From: Rubrivivax gelatinosus IL144
GTDB lineage: Bacteria; Pseudomonadota; Gammaproteobacteria; Burkholderiales; Burkholderiaceae_C
Reading direction: 5' to 3'
Assembly (NCBI RefSeq): GCF_000284255.1
Contig: NC_017075.1
Span: 2,728,001-2,792,000 of the forward strand
DNA: 64,000 nt
Shown here one piece after another: positions 17,551-26,642 of the stretch (the first letter of the stretch is position 1; each line of letters starts with the position of its first letter). The notes under the pieces were generated by a model. The model did no database searches. It was given only the letters and a program-made list of their open reading frames with translations, and was not told where the DNA came from. A program made the translations under genes and the position numbers.

Positions 17551-18192
17551 ATGCCACAGCCTAAACCCGTCGTCATCAACGAAGGCTTCCAGGTCCACCA
17601 GGAGTTGCGAGCGCTTGGACTGACGACCGACATCGTCACGTCCATCGCTCGCAAGGCTTCAGCTGCCAAGGCCGAAGCACTGGAGATCGACCCCTCCAGC
17701 ACGCCGGGCATGCTCGCCTACATCAAGGGCGTTCGCGCCATCCGCATGGAGCTGATGCCGAAGGGCTGGCGGCTCAGCCGCACCGGCAATGTGGAATCGA
17801 CGGTCAACGACCAGTTGGGGATCCAGCTCTGTTTCCAGAACGTCGATGTCGCCTGCACGGAGCGTCATCCCAAGGCCATCTCCGGCAAGGGCGCCGGGTC
17901 GCGCAAACTCATCCAAGACGGTCAGTCCGAACTCTTCGATCGCGAGGCGCCGGAGGCAGTGGACGCCTTCGGCAGTGCGCCGACGGTGTGGGTGGTGTGC
18001 GTGAGCACAGATGGCAAGAAGCTGCGCGCCGAGGTCTCGTGCCCGGAGGCCTTCGCGGGCAACCAGTTCGAGGGCTTCAGCAAGCGCATCTGGGTCGTGG
18101 ACGAAGACTTGGAACCCACGCCTGGTCATATCGACCAGCGCGACGACGGCAGCGGCCCCGTGGAGCACGAGGTCCGCATCGCGAAGAAGTGA
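17551..18192 (+). CDS. Unrecognised 213-aa protein paired with XRE/ImmA regulator
   Basis: I do not recognise this family. The ATG at 17551 lies 12 bases after the palindrome; an in-frame extension upstream would cross the promoter and is rejected. The N-terminus (about 8-65) is predicted mostly helical, with VHQELRALGLTTDIVTSIAR and a stretch ending in YIKGVRAIRMEL. The C-terminal part (about 90-190) is mixed, with ESTVNDQLGIQLCFQNVDVA, WVVCVSTDGKKLRAEVSCP and FSKRIWVVDEDLEP. No signal peptide or membrane segment is seen. It ends 18 bases before the XRE/ImmA gene, so the two form an operon. A toxin or a ligand/target protein regulated by that protease is possible. Confidence 0.75.
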   Translation: MPQPKPVVINEGFQVHQELRALGLTTDIVTSIARKASAAKAEALEIDPSSTPGMLAYIKGVRAIRMELMPKGWRLSRTGNVESTVNDQLGIQLCFQNVDVACTERHPKAISGKGAGSRKLIQDGQSELFDREAPEAVDAFGSAPTVWVVCVSTDGKKLRAEVSCPEAFAGNQFEGFSKRIWVVDEDLEPTPGHIDQRDDGSGPVEHEVRIAKK

Positions 18193-18210
18193 CGATGAAC
18201 GAAGCAGCGT

Positions 18211-19290
18211 ATGTTTAACGGGAGCAGGCTCACGCTTGCTCGAAAGCGCAGACAGCTCACAAAGAAGGAACTGGCAGAGAAGGCGGAACTGACGGCCCTG
18301 ACGCTGACGCGCTTAGAGGCAGGCGATACCCCAGAACCGGGCAGTGACACCGTGCGTGCGTTGGCGCGGGCATTGAACTATCCAACGGAGTTCTTCTATC
18401 TCAACGACAGCGAGGCGCTGGGCACTGAGGCTGTGAGCTTTCGCAGCCTGTCGTCGCTGACGGCGCGCCAACGGGACGCGGCCTTGGGGGCAGGGGATCT
18501 GGCGTTCGAGTTGCATGCCTGGGTGTCCGACCGTTTCGAGCTTCCCGCAGTGCAATTGCTCGACCTGCGCGACGAGGACCCGATCGCGGCCGCCGAGGCC
18601 TTGCGCAGCCATTGGGGCATCGGAACCAAGCCGATCGAGCACATGATCAAGCTGCTCGAGTCCAAGGGCGTCCGGGTGTTCTCGCTGGCCGAGCAGCACA
18701 AGCACGTCGATGCCTTCTCCTGCTGGCGAGGCAACGTCCCCTTCATTTTCCTGAACACCTTCAAGTCCGCGGAGCGCAGCCGGTTTGATGCGGCCCACGA
18801 GCTTGGCCATCTAGTGCTTCATATCCATGGCGTGACGAATGGCGGCCGGGACGTGGAGCGCGAGGCGGACATGTTCGCGTCGGCGTTCCTGATCAATCGC
18901 GGTGACCTGATCGGCCACCTGAGCCGCGTCAACGGGCTGTCGCAGCTCGTCTCGGCCAAGAAGCGCTGGGGCGTCTCGGTGGCCGCGCTTGCGCGGACGG
19001 CATTCGATGCCGGGCTGATCTCGGACTGGCACTACCGCGACCTGTGCAAGCAGATGAGCCACCTGGGGTACCGGACGAGCGAGCCGCATGGCCTCGAGCG
19101 TGAGAAGTCCGTGCTGTGGAAGATGATCTTTGACGAGCTATGGAAGGATGGCATCACGAAGGACCGCATCGCGGCCGAGCTGCACATACCGCTCGACGAG
19201 ATCGAGTCGCTGGTCGGTGAACTGATCACCCAGGCGCCGCCGCCGCCCATGCCGGGCAACAAGAGGCCCGTGCTGAAGATCGTGTCCTAG
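18211..19290 (+). CDS. XRE-family regulator fused to ImmA/IrrE metalloprotease domain
   Basis: Protein of 359 residues. The N-terminal Cro/C1-type helix-turn-helix (about 5-62, RLTLARKRRQLTKKELAEKA) is followed by an ImmA/IrrE (COG2856) domain with the zinc motif HELGH (196-200) and a downstream EREAD (216-220) that can supply the third ligand. In phage and stress systems ImmA-type proteases cleave a partner repressor, and fused XRE-ImmA proteins act as regulators or as antitoxin-like components. A tiny 7-codon frame (18195-18218) overlaps the ATG and could couple translation to the upstream gene. The 41-bp palindrome before the operon is the likely binding site. Confidence 0.9.
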   Translation: MFNGSRLTLARKRRQLTKKELAEKAELTALTLTRLEAGDTPEPGSDTVRALARALNYPTEFFYLNDSEALGTEAVSFRSLSSLTARQRDAALGAGDLAFELHAWVSDRFELPAVQLLDLRDEDPIAAAEALRSHWGIGTKPIEHMIKLLESKGVRVFSLAEQHKHVDAFSCWRGNVPFIFLNTFKSAERSRFDAAHELGHLVLHIHGVTNGGRDVEREADMFASAFLINRGDLIGHLSRVNGLSQLVSAKKRWGVSVAALARTAFDAGLISDWHYRDLCKQMSHLGYRTSEPHGLEREKSVLWKMIFDELWKDGITKDRIAAELHIPLDEIESLVGELITQAPPPPMPGNKRPVLKIVS

Positions 19291-19865
19291 CCGCGCTTCG
19301 AGGGACCCGCCCCAGGAGCGGCTGGTGTTTGACGTAGGGAGCAACAGAAGATGGCATTCAGGATACCCACGGCCGCTACTACCGTGCCGGAAAGAATAGT
19401 GCTAGACGCGCCAGCATGCGATCCACAAGTGACAGGCGTGGCAAGCATCGCTGGATTCCGAGGGCAATTTCGTCGCAGCAGGCAGTTCAGCTGAGCTGCG
19501 TCGCAAGCCATGAATGCGACAGCAAAGGCCTCAACTGCTGCAGACGTCAAAACGAGGGGAATGCTGTCGCGTTTTGGGGCTTTTCAGGTGGAGCTTTGCG
19601 TCGGACGACTCCAGCAGCCAGCCCCGAACGCAACATCCACCGTACAGTTGACATAATATACATTGTCGCTTCTTTGACGACGATCCGACTCCCCATCGCC
19701 ACCCGCGCACGCCTCGTCCCCCAGCCGGTCGATGTCGGAATTCGTTACAACTCCGGCGCCATTCCTCAAGTCCGCCGCCCAAGTCTTTGCCGTACAAGGA
19801 GTTTTTCTCGGGGCTCGCGTCTTGCTTCAGGGCGCGCCGTTCATGAACCCTTGCCGCGACCTTCG
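19291..19865. other. Non-coding spacer with AT-rich segment
   Basis: About 575 bases with no supported gene. A frame stays open through it into the next CDS, but the translation is low-complexity and lacks a ribosome site. Around 19645-19690 there is a marked AT-rich patch with TTGACA and TAATATACAT, which may be a promoter for the gene at 19866. Confidence 0.5.
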
Positions 19866-20504
19866 ATGATCCGTGTCTCCGGCCTGATGACCGCCGCCGT
19901 GCTCGTCGCCGCGTGCCTGCCTGGTGTCGTGCGGTCCGCGCCCGCCGAGTTGCCGTCCGCTACCGGCGACCTGCGTCCCGTTCCGGCCGCGGGCCCTTCG
20001 TCTGCCGCGGCGACGCCGGGCGCTGAAGTCGTTCCCGGAACCTCGGCGACGATCAAGCTGCTGCTGGACCTTCAGACCGCCCAGCCTTCGGCGACGCCTG
20101 CCGAAGCGCAGCGGCCTACGCGCAGCGCCACGGGCTTGCGGGCGGCCAGCCAGCCGCGGCTTGAGTCCGGCGTGGGCGACCTGTCCGACGCGGAGAACTC
20201 GCGCAACACGAACTCCGAGAACGGCCCGCCGCCCAGCGTCAGCTGGTCGACTTCACCGCCGCCGGCGAACCCGGAGGCCGGCACCGCGCCCAAGCCCGAG
20301 GCCCGGCCGTCGATGCTGCGTTCGATGGTCAGCTATCTGCGCGAACACCGGCTGCAGGTGTTCGTCGGTGGCCTGGCCATCCTGGCGCTGGCCGCCATCG
20401 GCACCATCGTGTCCACGCGCCGGCAGCGCGCCGGCCGGCGGGTCACTGCAGATCGGATTCCTCCGAGTCGTCATCGTCGATCTGGGGCGGTTCGCCCCCG
20501 TTGA
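19866..20504 (+). CDS. Secreted, C-terminally membrane-tethered protein of unknown function
   Basis: Protein of 212 residues. MIRVSGLMTAAVLVAACLPG looks like an export signal; cleavage near VRSAPA, or lipidation at Cys17, are both possible. A Pro/Ala/Ser-rich extracytoplasmic region (about 25-150) is followed by one membrane segment (about 163-183) and a strongly basic tail (RRQRAGRR). The region around 58-75 (TSATIKLLLDLQTAQ) is the only ordered-looking part. The 3' end overlaps the convergent small gene by 62 bases. I do not recognise a family. The N-out topology with a basic inner tail is reminiscent of sorted envelope proteins, but there is no PEP-CTERM or LPXTG motif. Confidence 0.65.
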   Translation: MIRVSGLMTAAVLVAACLPGVVRSAPAELPSATGDLRPVPAAGPSSAAATPGAEVVPGTSATIKLLLDLQTAQPSATPAEAQRPTRSATGLRAASQPRLESGVGDLSDAENSRNTNSENGPPPSVSWSTSPPPANPEAGTAPKPEARPSMLRSMVSYLREHRLQVFVGGLAILALAAIGTIVSTRRQRAGRRVTADRIPPSRHRRSGAVRPR

Positions 20505-20649
20505 CCGCGCCTAGCAGCGGGCGGTCCAGCGGCCGGCAGATGCGCCGGTTGAGCTGACCCAGGCGCTCCGAGCGCTCGATCGCGGCAAGCACGATCTCCG
20601 GGTTCATCATCAGCGTGAACGGATTGCTGCGCGACGTGATGCGAGCCAT
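20443..20649 (-). CDS. Small conserved hypothetical protein (68 aa)
   Basis: Starts MARITSRSNPFTLMMNPEIV and ends in an acidic tail (DDDDSEESDLQ). The ATG at 20649 has a strong GGGAGG ribosome site just upstream, which supports it over the longer in-frame start at 20688. A short helix (EIVLAAIERSERLGQLNRRIC) forms the core. I recall similar small proteins in Burkholderiales but no function. It overlaps the 3' end of the plus-strand gene, an unusual convergent overlap. Confidence 0.65.
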   Translation of the reverse strand: MARITSRSNPFTLMMNPEIVLAAIERSERLGQLNRRICRPLDRPLLGAVNGGEPPQIDDDDSEESDLQ

Positions 20650-20765
20650 GGCGGACCTCCCGTGGGCCTGTGAAGCGGCCGATTCCAATGTACGGGGAGG
20701 CTGCGCGGCTGCCGAGTCGTCCCGCCGCCATCCGCGCTGTCAGCGCGATTCCGACAGTCCTGCTG

Positions 20766-21449
20766 TCAACGCCCGGAAAGCGCGCGTTCGGCCGCCGCGG
20801 CCTCCAGTTGGGCGGCGAGTTCGTCGTAGCCTGCCTGACGAGCGAAGTCGGCGGCCGAGAGCCCGCGGTCGTTGCGCAGCGTCGGGTCGGCGCCCAGGCC
20901 CAGCAGCACCTGGGCGTTGCGCTGGTCGCCGTAGCCGGCGGCCAGCATCAGCGGCGTCGAGCCGTTGGGCGAACGTGCGTTCGGCGCGGCCCCCAGTTCG
21001 AGCAGCCGCGCCACGATGCGCGGATCGGGCCCGCTGGCGGCGTAGTGCAACGGCGTCCAGCCGGCCCGGTTGACGGCCGCGCCCCGCTGGACGAGGCGCT
21101 CGACCCAGTCCAGCCGGCCGTGGATCGCGGCCATCATCAGCGCCGTCTCGCCGCGTGCGCTGGCACGGTCGACCTGGATGCCCGGCTGGGCCATCAGCCG
21201 ACGCGCGACCTTGTTGGAGCCTTCCTTGATCGCCAGCGCCAGCGCCAGTTCGCCGGTCGGGCCGACCGAGTTCGGATCGAAGCCACGATCGAGCAGTTCG
21301 GCGACGGTGCTCTCGTTGTCGATCTGCAGGGCGCGGAAGAAGTCCACGTACGAGTCTGCTCGAGCCGCCGAAAATCCAATCAGCACGACAACATAGAACG
21401 CTTTTCTCAGAATCTGCTCGAGCATTTGAGGAGAGCGCCTTTCGTGCAT
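20766..21449 (-). CDS. Exported ankyrin-repeat protein
   Basis: Protein of 227 residues with an export signal (hydrophobic FYVVVLIGF, cleavage near SAARADS) followed by about five ankyrin repeats. Recognisable units include ETALMMAAIHGRLDWVERLVQRGA, TPLHYAASG..RIVARLLELGA, TPLMLAAGYGDQRNAQVLLGLGADP and LSAADFARQAG. Ankyrin repeats mediate protein binding; in the periplasm such proteins can protect catalases or bind secreted partners. The start could instead be the ATG at 21425 (MLEQILRKAF); ribosome sites do not decide. It follows tatD on the same strand with about 50 bases between, so may be co-transcribed. Confidence 0.85.
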   Translation of the reverse strand: MHERRSPQMLEQILRKAFYVVVLIGFSAARADSYVDFFRALQIDNESTVAELLDRGFDPNSVGPTGELALALAIKEGSNKVARRLMAQPGIQVDRASARGETALMMAAIHGRLDWVERLVQRGAAVNRAGWTPLHYAASGPDPRIVARLLELGAAPNARSPNGSTPLMLAAGYGDQRNAQVLLGLGADPTLRNDRGLSAADFARQAGYDELAAQLEAAAAERALSGR

Positions 21450-21498
21450 TGAACTTCTTTCCCGACAAGCAGTTGTGTGCAGAACTTCGAGTACCGGA

Positions 21499-22293
21499 TC
21501 AGCTCAGCTCGGAGCCGAGATCGAGACCGAACAAGGCCTCGAAGTTGCGCGTGCTGGCCTCGGCGATGCTGTCCGTCGTGAGGCCCTTCACTTCGGCGAT
21601 CTTGGCCGCGACCTGCGGCACCCAGGCCGGGCTGTTGGTCTTGCCGCGGTGCGGCACCGGCGCCAGGTAGGGACTGTCGGTCTCGATCAGGAAGCGGTCC
21701 AGCGGCACCTCGCGCGCGACCTCGCGCAGTTCTTCGGCGTTGCGGAAGGTCAGGATGCCGGAGAACGAGACGTGGAATCCGAGGTCCAGCGCGGCACGCG
21801 CGACCTCGCGCGTCTCGGTGAAGCAGTGGAAGACGCCGCGCACCTTGCCGGCGCCCTCTTCCTTCAGGATCGCCAGCGTGTGCTCGGCCGACGAGCGCGT
21901 GTGCACGACCAGCGGCAGGCCGGTCTCGCGCGCGGCGCGGATGTGCACGCGGAAACGCTCTCGCTGCCACTCCATCTCGGCCAGGCTGCGGCCGTTGAGG
22001 CGGTAGTAGTCCAGGCCGGTCTCGCCGATCGCGACGACACGCGCGCGGCACGCCAGCGCCACCAGCGTCGCCTGGTCGGGCTCGGCCTGGCCTTCGGTGT
22101 CCGGGTGCACGCCGACGCTGCACCAGAGGTTGCGGTGCGCCATCGCCAGCGCGTGCGCGGTCTCGAACTCCTCGAGCGTGGTGCAGATCGTCAGCGCGGC
22201 GCGCACGTCGGCCGCGGCCATGTCAGCCAGGATGGCTTGGACGCGGTCGTGCAATTCGGGAAACGTCAGGTGGCAGTGCGAGTCGACAAACAT
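21499..22293 (-). CDS. tatD: TatD-family metal-dependent DNase/hydrolase
   Basis: Protein of 264 residues beginning MFVDSHCHL, the usual TatD start (an ATG nine bases upstream is less likely). Metal ligands are visible in DSHCHL, GETGLDYY, VVHTRS, HCF and ETDSPYLAPVPHRGK. TatD proteins are Mg-dependent 3'-5' exonucleases or deoxyribonucleases acting in DNA repair and degradation. It is the downstream member of the minus-strand run mltG-tmk-holB-pilZ-tatD, a common order in Burkholderiales. Confidence 0.95.
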   Translation of the reverse strand: MFVDSHCHLTFPELHDRVQAILADMAAADVRAALTICTTLEEFETAHALAMAHRNLWCSVGVHPDTEGQAEPDQATLVALACRARVVAIGETGLDYYRLNGRSLAEMEWQRERFRVHIRAARETGLPLVVHTRSSAEHTLAILKEEGAGKVRGVFHCFTETREVARAALDLGFHVSFSGILTFRNAEELREVAREVPLDRFLIETDSPYLAPVPHRGKTNSPAWVPQVAAKIAEVKGLTTDSIAEASTRNFEALFGLDLGSELS

Positions 22294-22344
22294 GCGAAAC
22301 AAAACCGGAAGAGGCCGTGCTCGCGCCGGCCGGGGGAACGACGG

Positions 22345-22749
22345 TCAGATCGTCTGCGTCGGCTTGGACGAGGAGATCGAGGTGCCCAGCACTTCTTCGA
22401 TCTTCAGCCGCAGCGCGCGCGACTTCTCGTCGGCCGGGAAACGCACGCCGACACCCTGGGTGCGGCCACCCGACGCGTTGGCCGGGGTGATCCAGGCGAT
22501 CTTGCCGGCCACCGGATAGCGCTGCGGGTCCTCCGGCAGCGACAGCAGCAGGTAGATGTCGTCGCCGAGCCGGTAGTCGCGCGTCGTCGGTACGAACAGG
22601 CCGCCTTCGCTGAGAAACGGGATGTAGGCGGCATAGAGCGCGCCCTTCTCGCGGAACACCAGCTGGATGACGCTGGGACGGCTCTGCTGCCCGGCCGGCG
22701 CGGTGGCCGGGGCGAGCCCACCGTGTCTCGACGGCAGCCGATCTGTCAT
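22345..22749 (-). CDS. pilZ: PilZ-domain type IV pilus protein
   Basis: Protein of 134 residues matching the stand-alone PilZ that supports type IV pilus assembly. The central part reads VIQLVFREKGALYAAYIPFLSEGG, then DDIYLLLSLPEDP, AGKIAWITP and GVGVRFP. The canonical c-di-GMP-binding RxxxR is not evident, as in the PilZ pilus orthologues that do not bind the nucleotide well. Its ATG overlaps the stop of holB (ATGA), so translation is coupled, the usual linkage in this order. Confidence 0.92.
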   Translation of the reverse strand: MTDRLPSRHGGLAPATAPAGQQSRPSVIQLVFREKGALYAAYIPFLSEGGLFVPTTRDYRLGDDIYLLLSLPEDPQRYPVAGKIAWITPANASGGRTQGVGVRFPADEKSRALRLKIEEVLGTSISSSKPTQTI

Positions 22750-23762
22750 CCGCGCAGTGTAAGCGCGGCGCTCGCCTGGGCCACCAGCGCCTCGATCAAC
22801 AGCGCTTCGTGCCACGGGTGTTCGTCGTGGCGCGCGACACGCTGCAAGGCCTCGTGCCACTCGTGCAGCGCCTGGGCACTGCGTGCGCGCGGCACGCTGC
22901 CTTCGGGGAAGTAGCGCGGTGCGGCGCCGGCCCCGACCGCCGCGGCGTCGTGGCAGAGCTTCTGCAGCGCGTCGACGACGCGCGGCACCGGCCAGCCGGA
23001 CAGCGCCTGGGCCTGGCCACGCGCCAGCGCCGCGGGCAGCGCGCGCCAGGCGGCGGCGCTGACGCCGTCCTTGGCCAGCGCCTGCGCGTCCAGCGGCCGG
23101 CCGGCGGCGGCGGCCAGCAGCACCTCGGGTTCGGCCACGCCCTGCCCGGCCAGCCAGTCGCGCGCCTGGTCTGCCGGCGGCGCGGCGAGCGCGACGCGGT
23201 GGCAGCGGCTGCGCACCGTGGGCAGCAGATGCTGGGGGTCGCCGGCGCCCAGCAGCAGCCGGGTACCGGCAGGCGGCTCTTCCAGCGTCTTCAGCAGCGC
23301 GTTGGCGGCCTGCAGGTTGATCGCCTCGGCCGGGTGCAGCACGACGACCTTGCCGCGGCCACGCGAGGTGGTGCGCGCCACCCAGTCGATCGCATGGCGG
23401 ATCTCGTCGATGCGGATCTGGCGGCTGGGCTTCTTCTTGCCTTCGTCCTCGGGCTTGTCGCCCGGGAACGGCCAGGCATGGGCCTGGCGCAGCGTCTCGG
23501 GCATCAGCACCAGCAGGTCCGGGTGCAGCTTGCTCTGCACGAGATGGCAGCTCGGGCAGCGGCCGCAGGCCGGGCGCGGGTGGCCGTCGTGGCCTTCGCA
23601 GAGCCAGCTCTGCGCCAGCGCGGCGGCGAAATGCAGCGTGCCGATGCCGGCCGCGCCGTGCAGCAGCAGCGCATGGCCACGCTGGCGAGCCAGCGCATCG
23701 GCCAGCGGCGCGGCCAGCCAGGGCAGCGGCGGCGCGCCGTGCTCGTCGACGACCAGATTCAC
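22746..23762 (-). CDS. holB: DNA polymerase III subunit delta'
   Basis: Protein of 338 residues, clamp-loader subunit delta'. The N-terminal AAA+ fold has a degenerate P-loop (HGAAGIGT, Thr in place of the usual Lys; delta' subunits commonly lack nucleotide binding) and a zinc module ([15 protein letters not shown]). It also has [27 protein letters not shown] and the sensor-region RSRC. The start is GTG 23762, overlapping the tmk stop as GTGA; another GTG at 23765 is possible. The gene is sandwiched between tmk and pilZ in one operon. Confidence 0.95.
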   Translation of the reverse strand: MNLVVDEHGAPPLPWLAAPLADALARQRGHALLLHGAAGIGTLHFAAALAQSWLCEGHDGHPRPACGRCPSCHLVQSKLHPDLLVLMPETLRQAHAWPFPGDKPEDEGKKKPSRQIRIDEIRHAIDWVARTTSRGRGKVVVLHPAEAINLQAANALLKTLEEPPAGTRLLLGAGDPQHLLPTVRSRCHRVALAAPPADQARDWLAGQGVAEPEVLLAAAAGRPLDAQALAKDGVSAAAWRALPAALARGQAQALSGWPVPRVVDALQKLCHDAAAVGAGAAPRYFPEGSVPRARSAQALHEWHEALQRVARHDEHPWHEALLIEALVAQASAALTLRG

Positions 23763-24376
23763 CACGGGCCGCGCGACTCCAGCACGGCTTCGAGCTGCAC
23801 CCGCACTGCCTCGGGCGTGGCCGCGGCATCGAGGATCGCGAAGCGCCCCGGGTCGGCCTCGGCGCGGCGCGCGTAGCCCGCGCGCACGCGCTCGAAGAAG
23901 GCCTCGTCCTGGCTCTCGAAGCGGTCGGGCGCGCGCACCGCGGCGCGGCGCGCGGCGGCGACCGCCGGCGGCAGGTCGAACCAGACGGTCAGGTCGGGCT
24001 GGCGACCCTGCTGCACCCAGGACTCGAGCGTGGCGAGCACGCCGAGGTCGAAGCCGCGGCCGGCGCCCTGGTAGGCGAAGGTCGCGTCGGTGAAGCGGTC
24101 GCAGAGCACGACGGCGCCGGCGGCCAGCGCCGGTTCGATGCGCGTGACGAGGTGGTCGCGGCGCGCGGCGAAGACCAGCAGCGCCTCGGTCAGCGCGTCC
24201 ATGCCCTGGTGCAGCACCAGCTCGCGCAGGCGCTCGGCGAGTTCGGTGCCGCCGGGTTCGCGCGTCACCAGCACCTCGCGGCCGCGCGCGCGCAGCCAGC
24301 CGGCCAGCCACTCGATGTGCGAGCTCTTGCCGGCGCCGTCGATGCCTTCGAAGCTGAGGAAGCGGCCTGCCCTCAC
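23759..24376 (-). CDS. tmk: dTMP kinase
   Basis: Protein of 205 residues that phosphorylates dTMP to dTDP for DNA synthesis. It has the P-loop [12 protein letters not shown] (about 9-20), [16 protein letters not shown] (substrate Arg and DR loop) and [18 protein letters not shown], all family hallmarks, with normal length. It overlaps mltG by four bases (ATGA) and holB downstream by the GTGA, indicating tight coupling. Confidence 0.97.
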   Translation of the reverse strand: MRAGRFLSFEGIDGAGKSSHIEWLAGWLRARGREVLVTREPGGTELAERLRELVLHQGMDALTEALLVFAARRDHLVTRIEPALAAGAVVLCDRFTDATFAYQGAGRGFDLGVLATLESWVQQGRQPDLTVWFDLPPAVAAARRAAVRAPDRFESQDEAFFERVRAGYARRAEADPGRFAILDAAATPEAVRVQLEAVLESRGPW

Positions 24377-25389
24377 TTGCGGCCGCGCTGGAACTGGTTC
24401 ACCGCGCGATTATGGGCGTCCAGCGTTTCGCTGAACTGGCTGCTGCCGTCGCCGCGCGCGACGAAGTACAGCGCCTTGGTCGGCGCCGGCTGCACCGCGG
24501 CGCGCAGCGAGGCGCGGCCCGGCATCGCGATCGGCGTCGGCGGCAGGCCGGGCCGGGTGTAGGTGTTGTACGGCCCGTCGGTGTCCAGGTGGGCGCGGCG
24601 CAGGTTGCCGTCGAAACGCTCGCCCAGGCCGTAGATCACCGCAGGGTCGGTCTGCAGCGGCATGCCCACGCGCAGGCGGTTGCTGAAAACGCCGGCGACC
24701 AGCGCGCGGTCGGCTTCGCGCCCGGTTTCCTTCTCGACGATCGACGCCAGCGTCAGCGCCTGTTCGGGCGTCTTCAGCGGCGAGTCGGAGGCGCGCTCGG
24801 CCCAGGCCGCGTTCAGCTCGCGCTGCATCTTGGTGTAGGCGCGCTTGAGCACCAGCAGGTCGCTGACGCCGACGCTGTAGGCGTAGGTGTCGGGGAAGAA
24901 GCGGCCTTCGGGCGCGATGCCGGGCGCACCGATCGCGGCCATCAGCTCGGCGTCGCTCATCAGCGCCGTGGTCGGCTTCAGGCGCGGCGCCTTGGCCAGC
25001 TCGGCGCGGAACTGGCGCCAGGTCCAGCCTTCGATCAGGCGCACAGTGGCGAGCTCCTCGTCGCCCTCGACCATCTTGGACAGCAGCGTGCGCGGCGTCG
25101 CGCCGGGCTCGACGGCGTAGCTGCCGGCGCGGATGCGGCGCGCCTCGCCCGACCAGCGGAACCACTCGTAGAGCAGGCGCGGCGAGGTGACGACGCCGGC
25201 GCGCACCCAGGCCTCGGCGATCTGCCGCGGCGGCGTGCCGGCTTCGATCGAGACTTCCACCGTCGGCGCGGCCAGCTCCAGCGGACGGCCGAGCCACCAC
25301 AACGCGATGCCCACGCCGATCAACGGCAGCAGCAAAAAGGACAGGAGCGCGGCCTGCCACCGGCCAGAGCCGGACCCCCTTCTAGACAT
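24373..25389 (-). CDS. mltG: Endolytic murein transglycosylase MltG (YceG)
   Basis: Protein of 338 residues. One membrane segment (about 11-32) anchors the catalytic domain in the periplasm. It has the LysM-like region ([13 protein letters not shown] type) and the YceG signature [28 protein letters not shown] with the catalytic Glu in EKETG, then [12 protein letters not shown] and [18 protein letters not shown]. MltG cuts nascent peptidoglycan strands and sets glycan length. ATG 25389 was chosen; an in-frame upstream ATG would extend into the divergent ygfZ promoter. Confidence 0.96.
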   Translation of the reverse strand: MSRRGSGSGRWQAALLSFLLLPLIGVGIALWWLGRPLELAAPTVEVSIEAGTPPRQIAEAWVRAGVVTSPRLLYEWFRWSGEARRIRAGSYAVEPGATPRTLLSKMVEGDEELATVRLIEGWTWRQFRAELAKAPRLKPTTALMSDAELMAAIGAPGIAPEGRFFPDTYAYSVGVSDLLVLKRAYTKMQRELNAAWAERASDSPLKTPEQALTLASIVEKETGREADRALVAGVFSNRLRVGMPLQTDPAVIYGLGERFDGNLRRAHLDTDGPYNTYTRPGLPPTPIAMPGRASLRAAVQPAPTKALYFVARGDGSSQFSETLDAHNRAVNQFQRGRK

Positions 25390-25412
25390 GGGCGGCGATG
25401 ATAATGGGCCGC

Positions 25413-26360
25413 ATGAAGTCAACCGTCGCTGCCATGTCAAAGCTCCAAGGTGCCGTGCGTCTGAGCGATTGGGGCGTCATCCGGGCCACCGGAAACGACG
25501 CCGCAGCCTTCCTGCACGGCCAGCTGACCCAGGACCTCGTGCGTCTGGACGCCGGCGCCGTGCGCCTGGCCGGCTACTGCTCGGCCAAGGGCCGGCTGCT
25601 GGCCAGCTTCGTCGTCTGGCGCCGCGGCCCGGCCGAGTTCCTGCTCGCCTGCAGCGCCGACGTGCTGCCGGCCGTGCTCAAGCGCCTGAAGATGTTCGTG
25701 CTGCGCGCCAAGTGCCAGCTCGAGGACGCCAGCGCCGAATGGCCGCTGTGGGGCCTGGCCGGCGACGCGGCGGCCGCCGCGCTCGGCAGCTCTGGCCCGG
25801 CGGCGGCCTGGCAGCGTGTCGCGCCCGACGAGGCCAGCGAAGTGCTGCGCCTGGACGACGTGCAAGGCGTCGCACGCTGGCTGTTCGCCGGCGCCGAGCC
25901 GCCCGAGCTGCCGGCGCTGGCGCCCGAGGCCTGGGCCTGGCTGGAAGTGCATAGCGCGGTGCCGCGCATCGTCGCCGCCACCGTCGAGCAGTTCGTGCCG
26001 CAGATGGTGAACCTCGAGCTCGTCGGCGGCGTCAACTTCCAGAAGGGCTGCTACCCGGGCCAGGAGATCGTCGCGCGCAGCCAGTACCGCGGCACCTTGA
26101 AGCGCCGCGCCTACCTGTTCGACGCCGACGCGCCGGCCGCTCCCGGCCAGGACGTCTACGCCGCCGAAGACCCGGCGCAGCCGGCCGGCATGGTGGTCGC
26201 TGCGGCGCCCGCGCCCGACGGCACCGGCACCTGGGCGGTGCTCGCCGAGACCAAGATCGCGGCGTTGGCCGACGGCGTCGCGCTGCACCTGGGTGCGGCC
26301 GACGGCCCGGCGCTGCGCCCGGCCGCCCTGCCCTACGCCATCCCGGCGGCCGAAGCCTGA
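25413..26360 (+). CDS. ygfZ: Folate-binding Fe-S cluster maintenance protein YgfZ
   Basis: Protein of 315 residues with the GcvT-like folate-binding fold and the family signature KGCYPGQEIVARSQYRG, including the conserved Cys. YgfZ helps maintain or repair certain Fe-S enzymes in a tetrahydrofolate-dependent way. It is divergent from mltG with only ~23 bases between starts, so several in-frame ATGs (25398, 25413, 25434) cannot be told apart by spacing. The middle one was chosen as a compromise. It is followed closely by the DUF4936 gene. Confidence 0.93.
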   Translation: MKSTVAAMSKLQGAVRLSDWGVIRATGNDAAAFLHGQLTQDLVRLDAGAVRLAGYCSAKGRLLASFVVWRRGPAEFLLACSADVLPAVLKRLKMFVLRAKCQLEDASAEWPLWGLAGDAAAAALGSSGPAAAWQRVAPDEASEVLRLDDVQGVARWLFAGAEPPELPALAPEAWAWLEVHSAVPRIVAATVEQFVPQMVNLELVGGVNFQKGCYPGQEIVARSQYRGTLKRRAYLFDADAPAAPGQDVYAAEDPAQPAGMVVAAAPAPDGTGTWAVLAETKIAALADGVALHLGAADGPALRPAALPYAIPAAEA

Positions 26361-26372
26361 GGGGGCGCGCCG

Positions 26373-26633
26373 GTGCGGCGCTACGTCTATTACCGCGTCG
26401 CCGAGGGCGAGGTCGGGGCCTGCGCCGAGGCGGCGCGCGCCGTCATCGCCTCGCTGCCCTTCGGCGTCGAGCTGCTGCGCCGGCCCGAGACGCGCGACGG
26501 CCTGGCGACGCTGATGGAAGTTCATCAGGCGCCCGACGAAGACGCGGCCACCGACGCCGAGGCCCGGCTGGCGGCAGCGCTGGCGCCGTGGATCGTCGGC
26601 AAGCGCCACGTCGAGCGTTTCGTGCCGCTCTGA
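26373..26633 (+). CDS. DUF4936-family protein
   Basis: Protein of 86 residues with a GTG start, 12 bases after ygfZ. MRRYVYYRVAEGE, LPFGVELLRRPE, TLMEVHQAP and the final KRHVERFVPL match the small DUF4936 family that accompanies ygfZ in beta-proteobacteria. It is probably a ferredoxin-like fold dimer. Function unknown; the constant linkage hints at an Fe-S or folate-related accessory role. Confidence 0.88.
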   Translation: MRRYVYYRVAEGEVGACAEAARAVIASLPFGVELLRRPETRDGLATLMEVHQAPDEDAATDAEARLAAALAPWIVGKRHVERFVPL

Positions 26634-26642
26634 CGCGCTGAA

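Noticed and set aside
19290..19322. Terminator after the XRE/ImmA gene
   Set aside because: Only a 6-bp stem with a 21-base loop and no T-tract.
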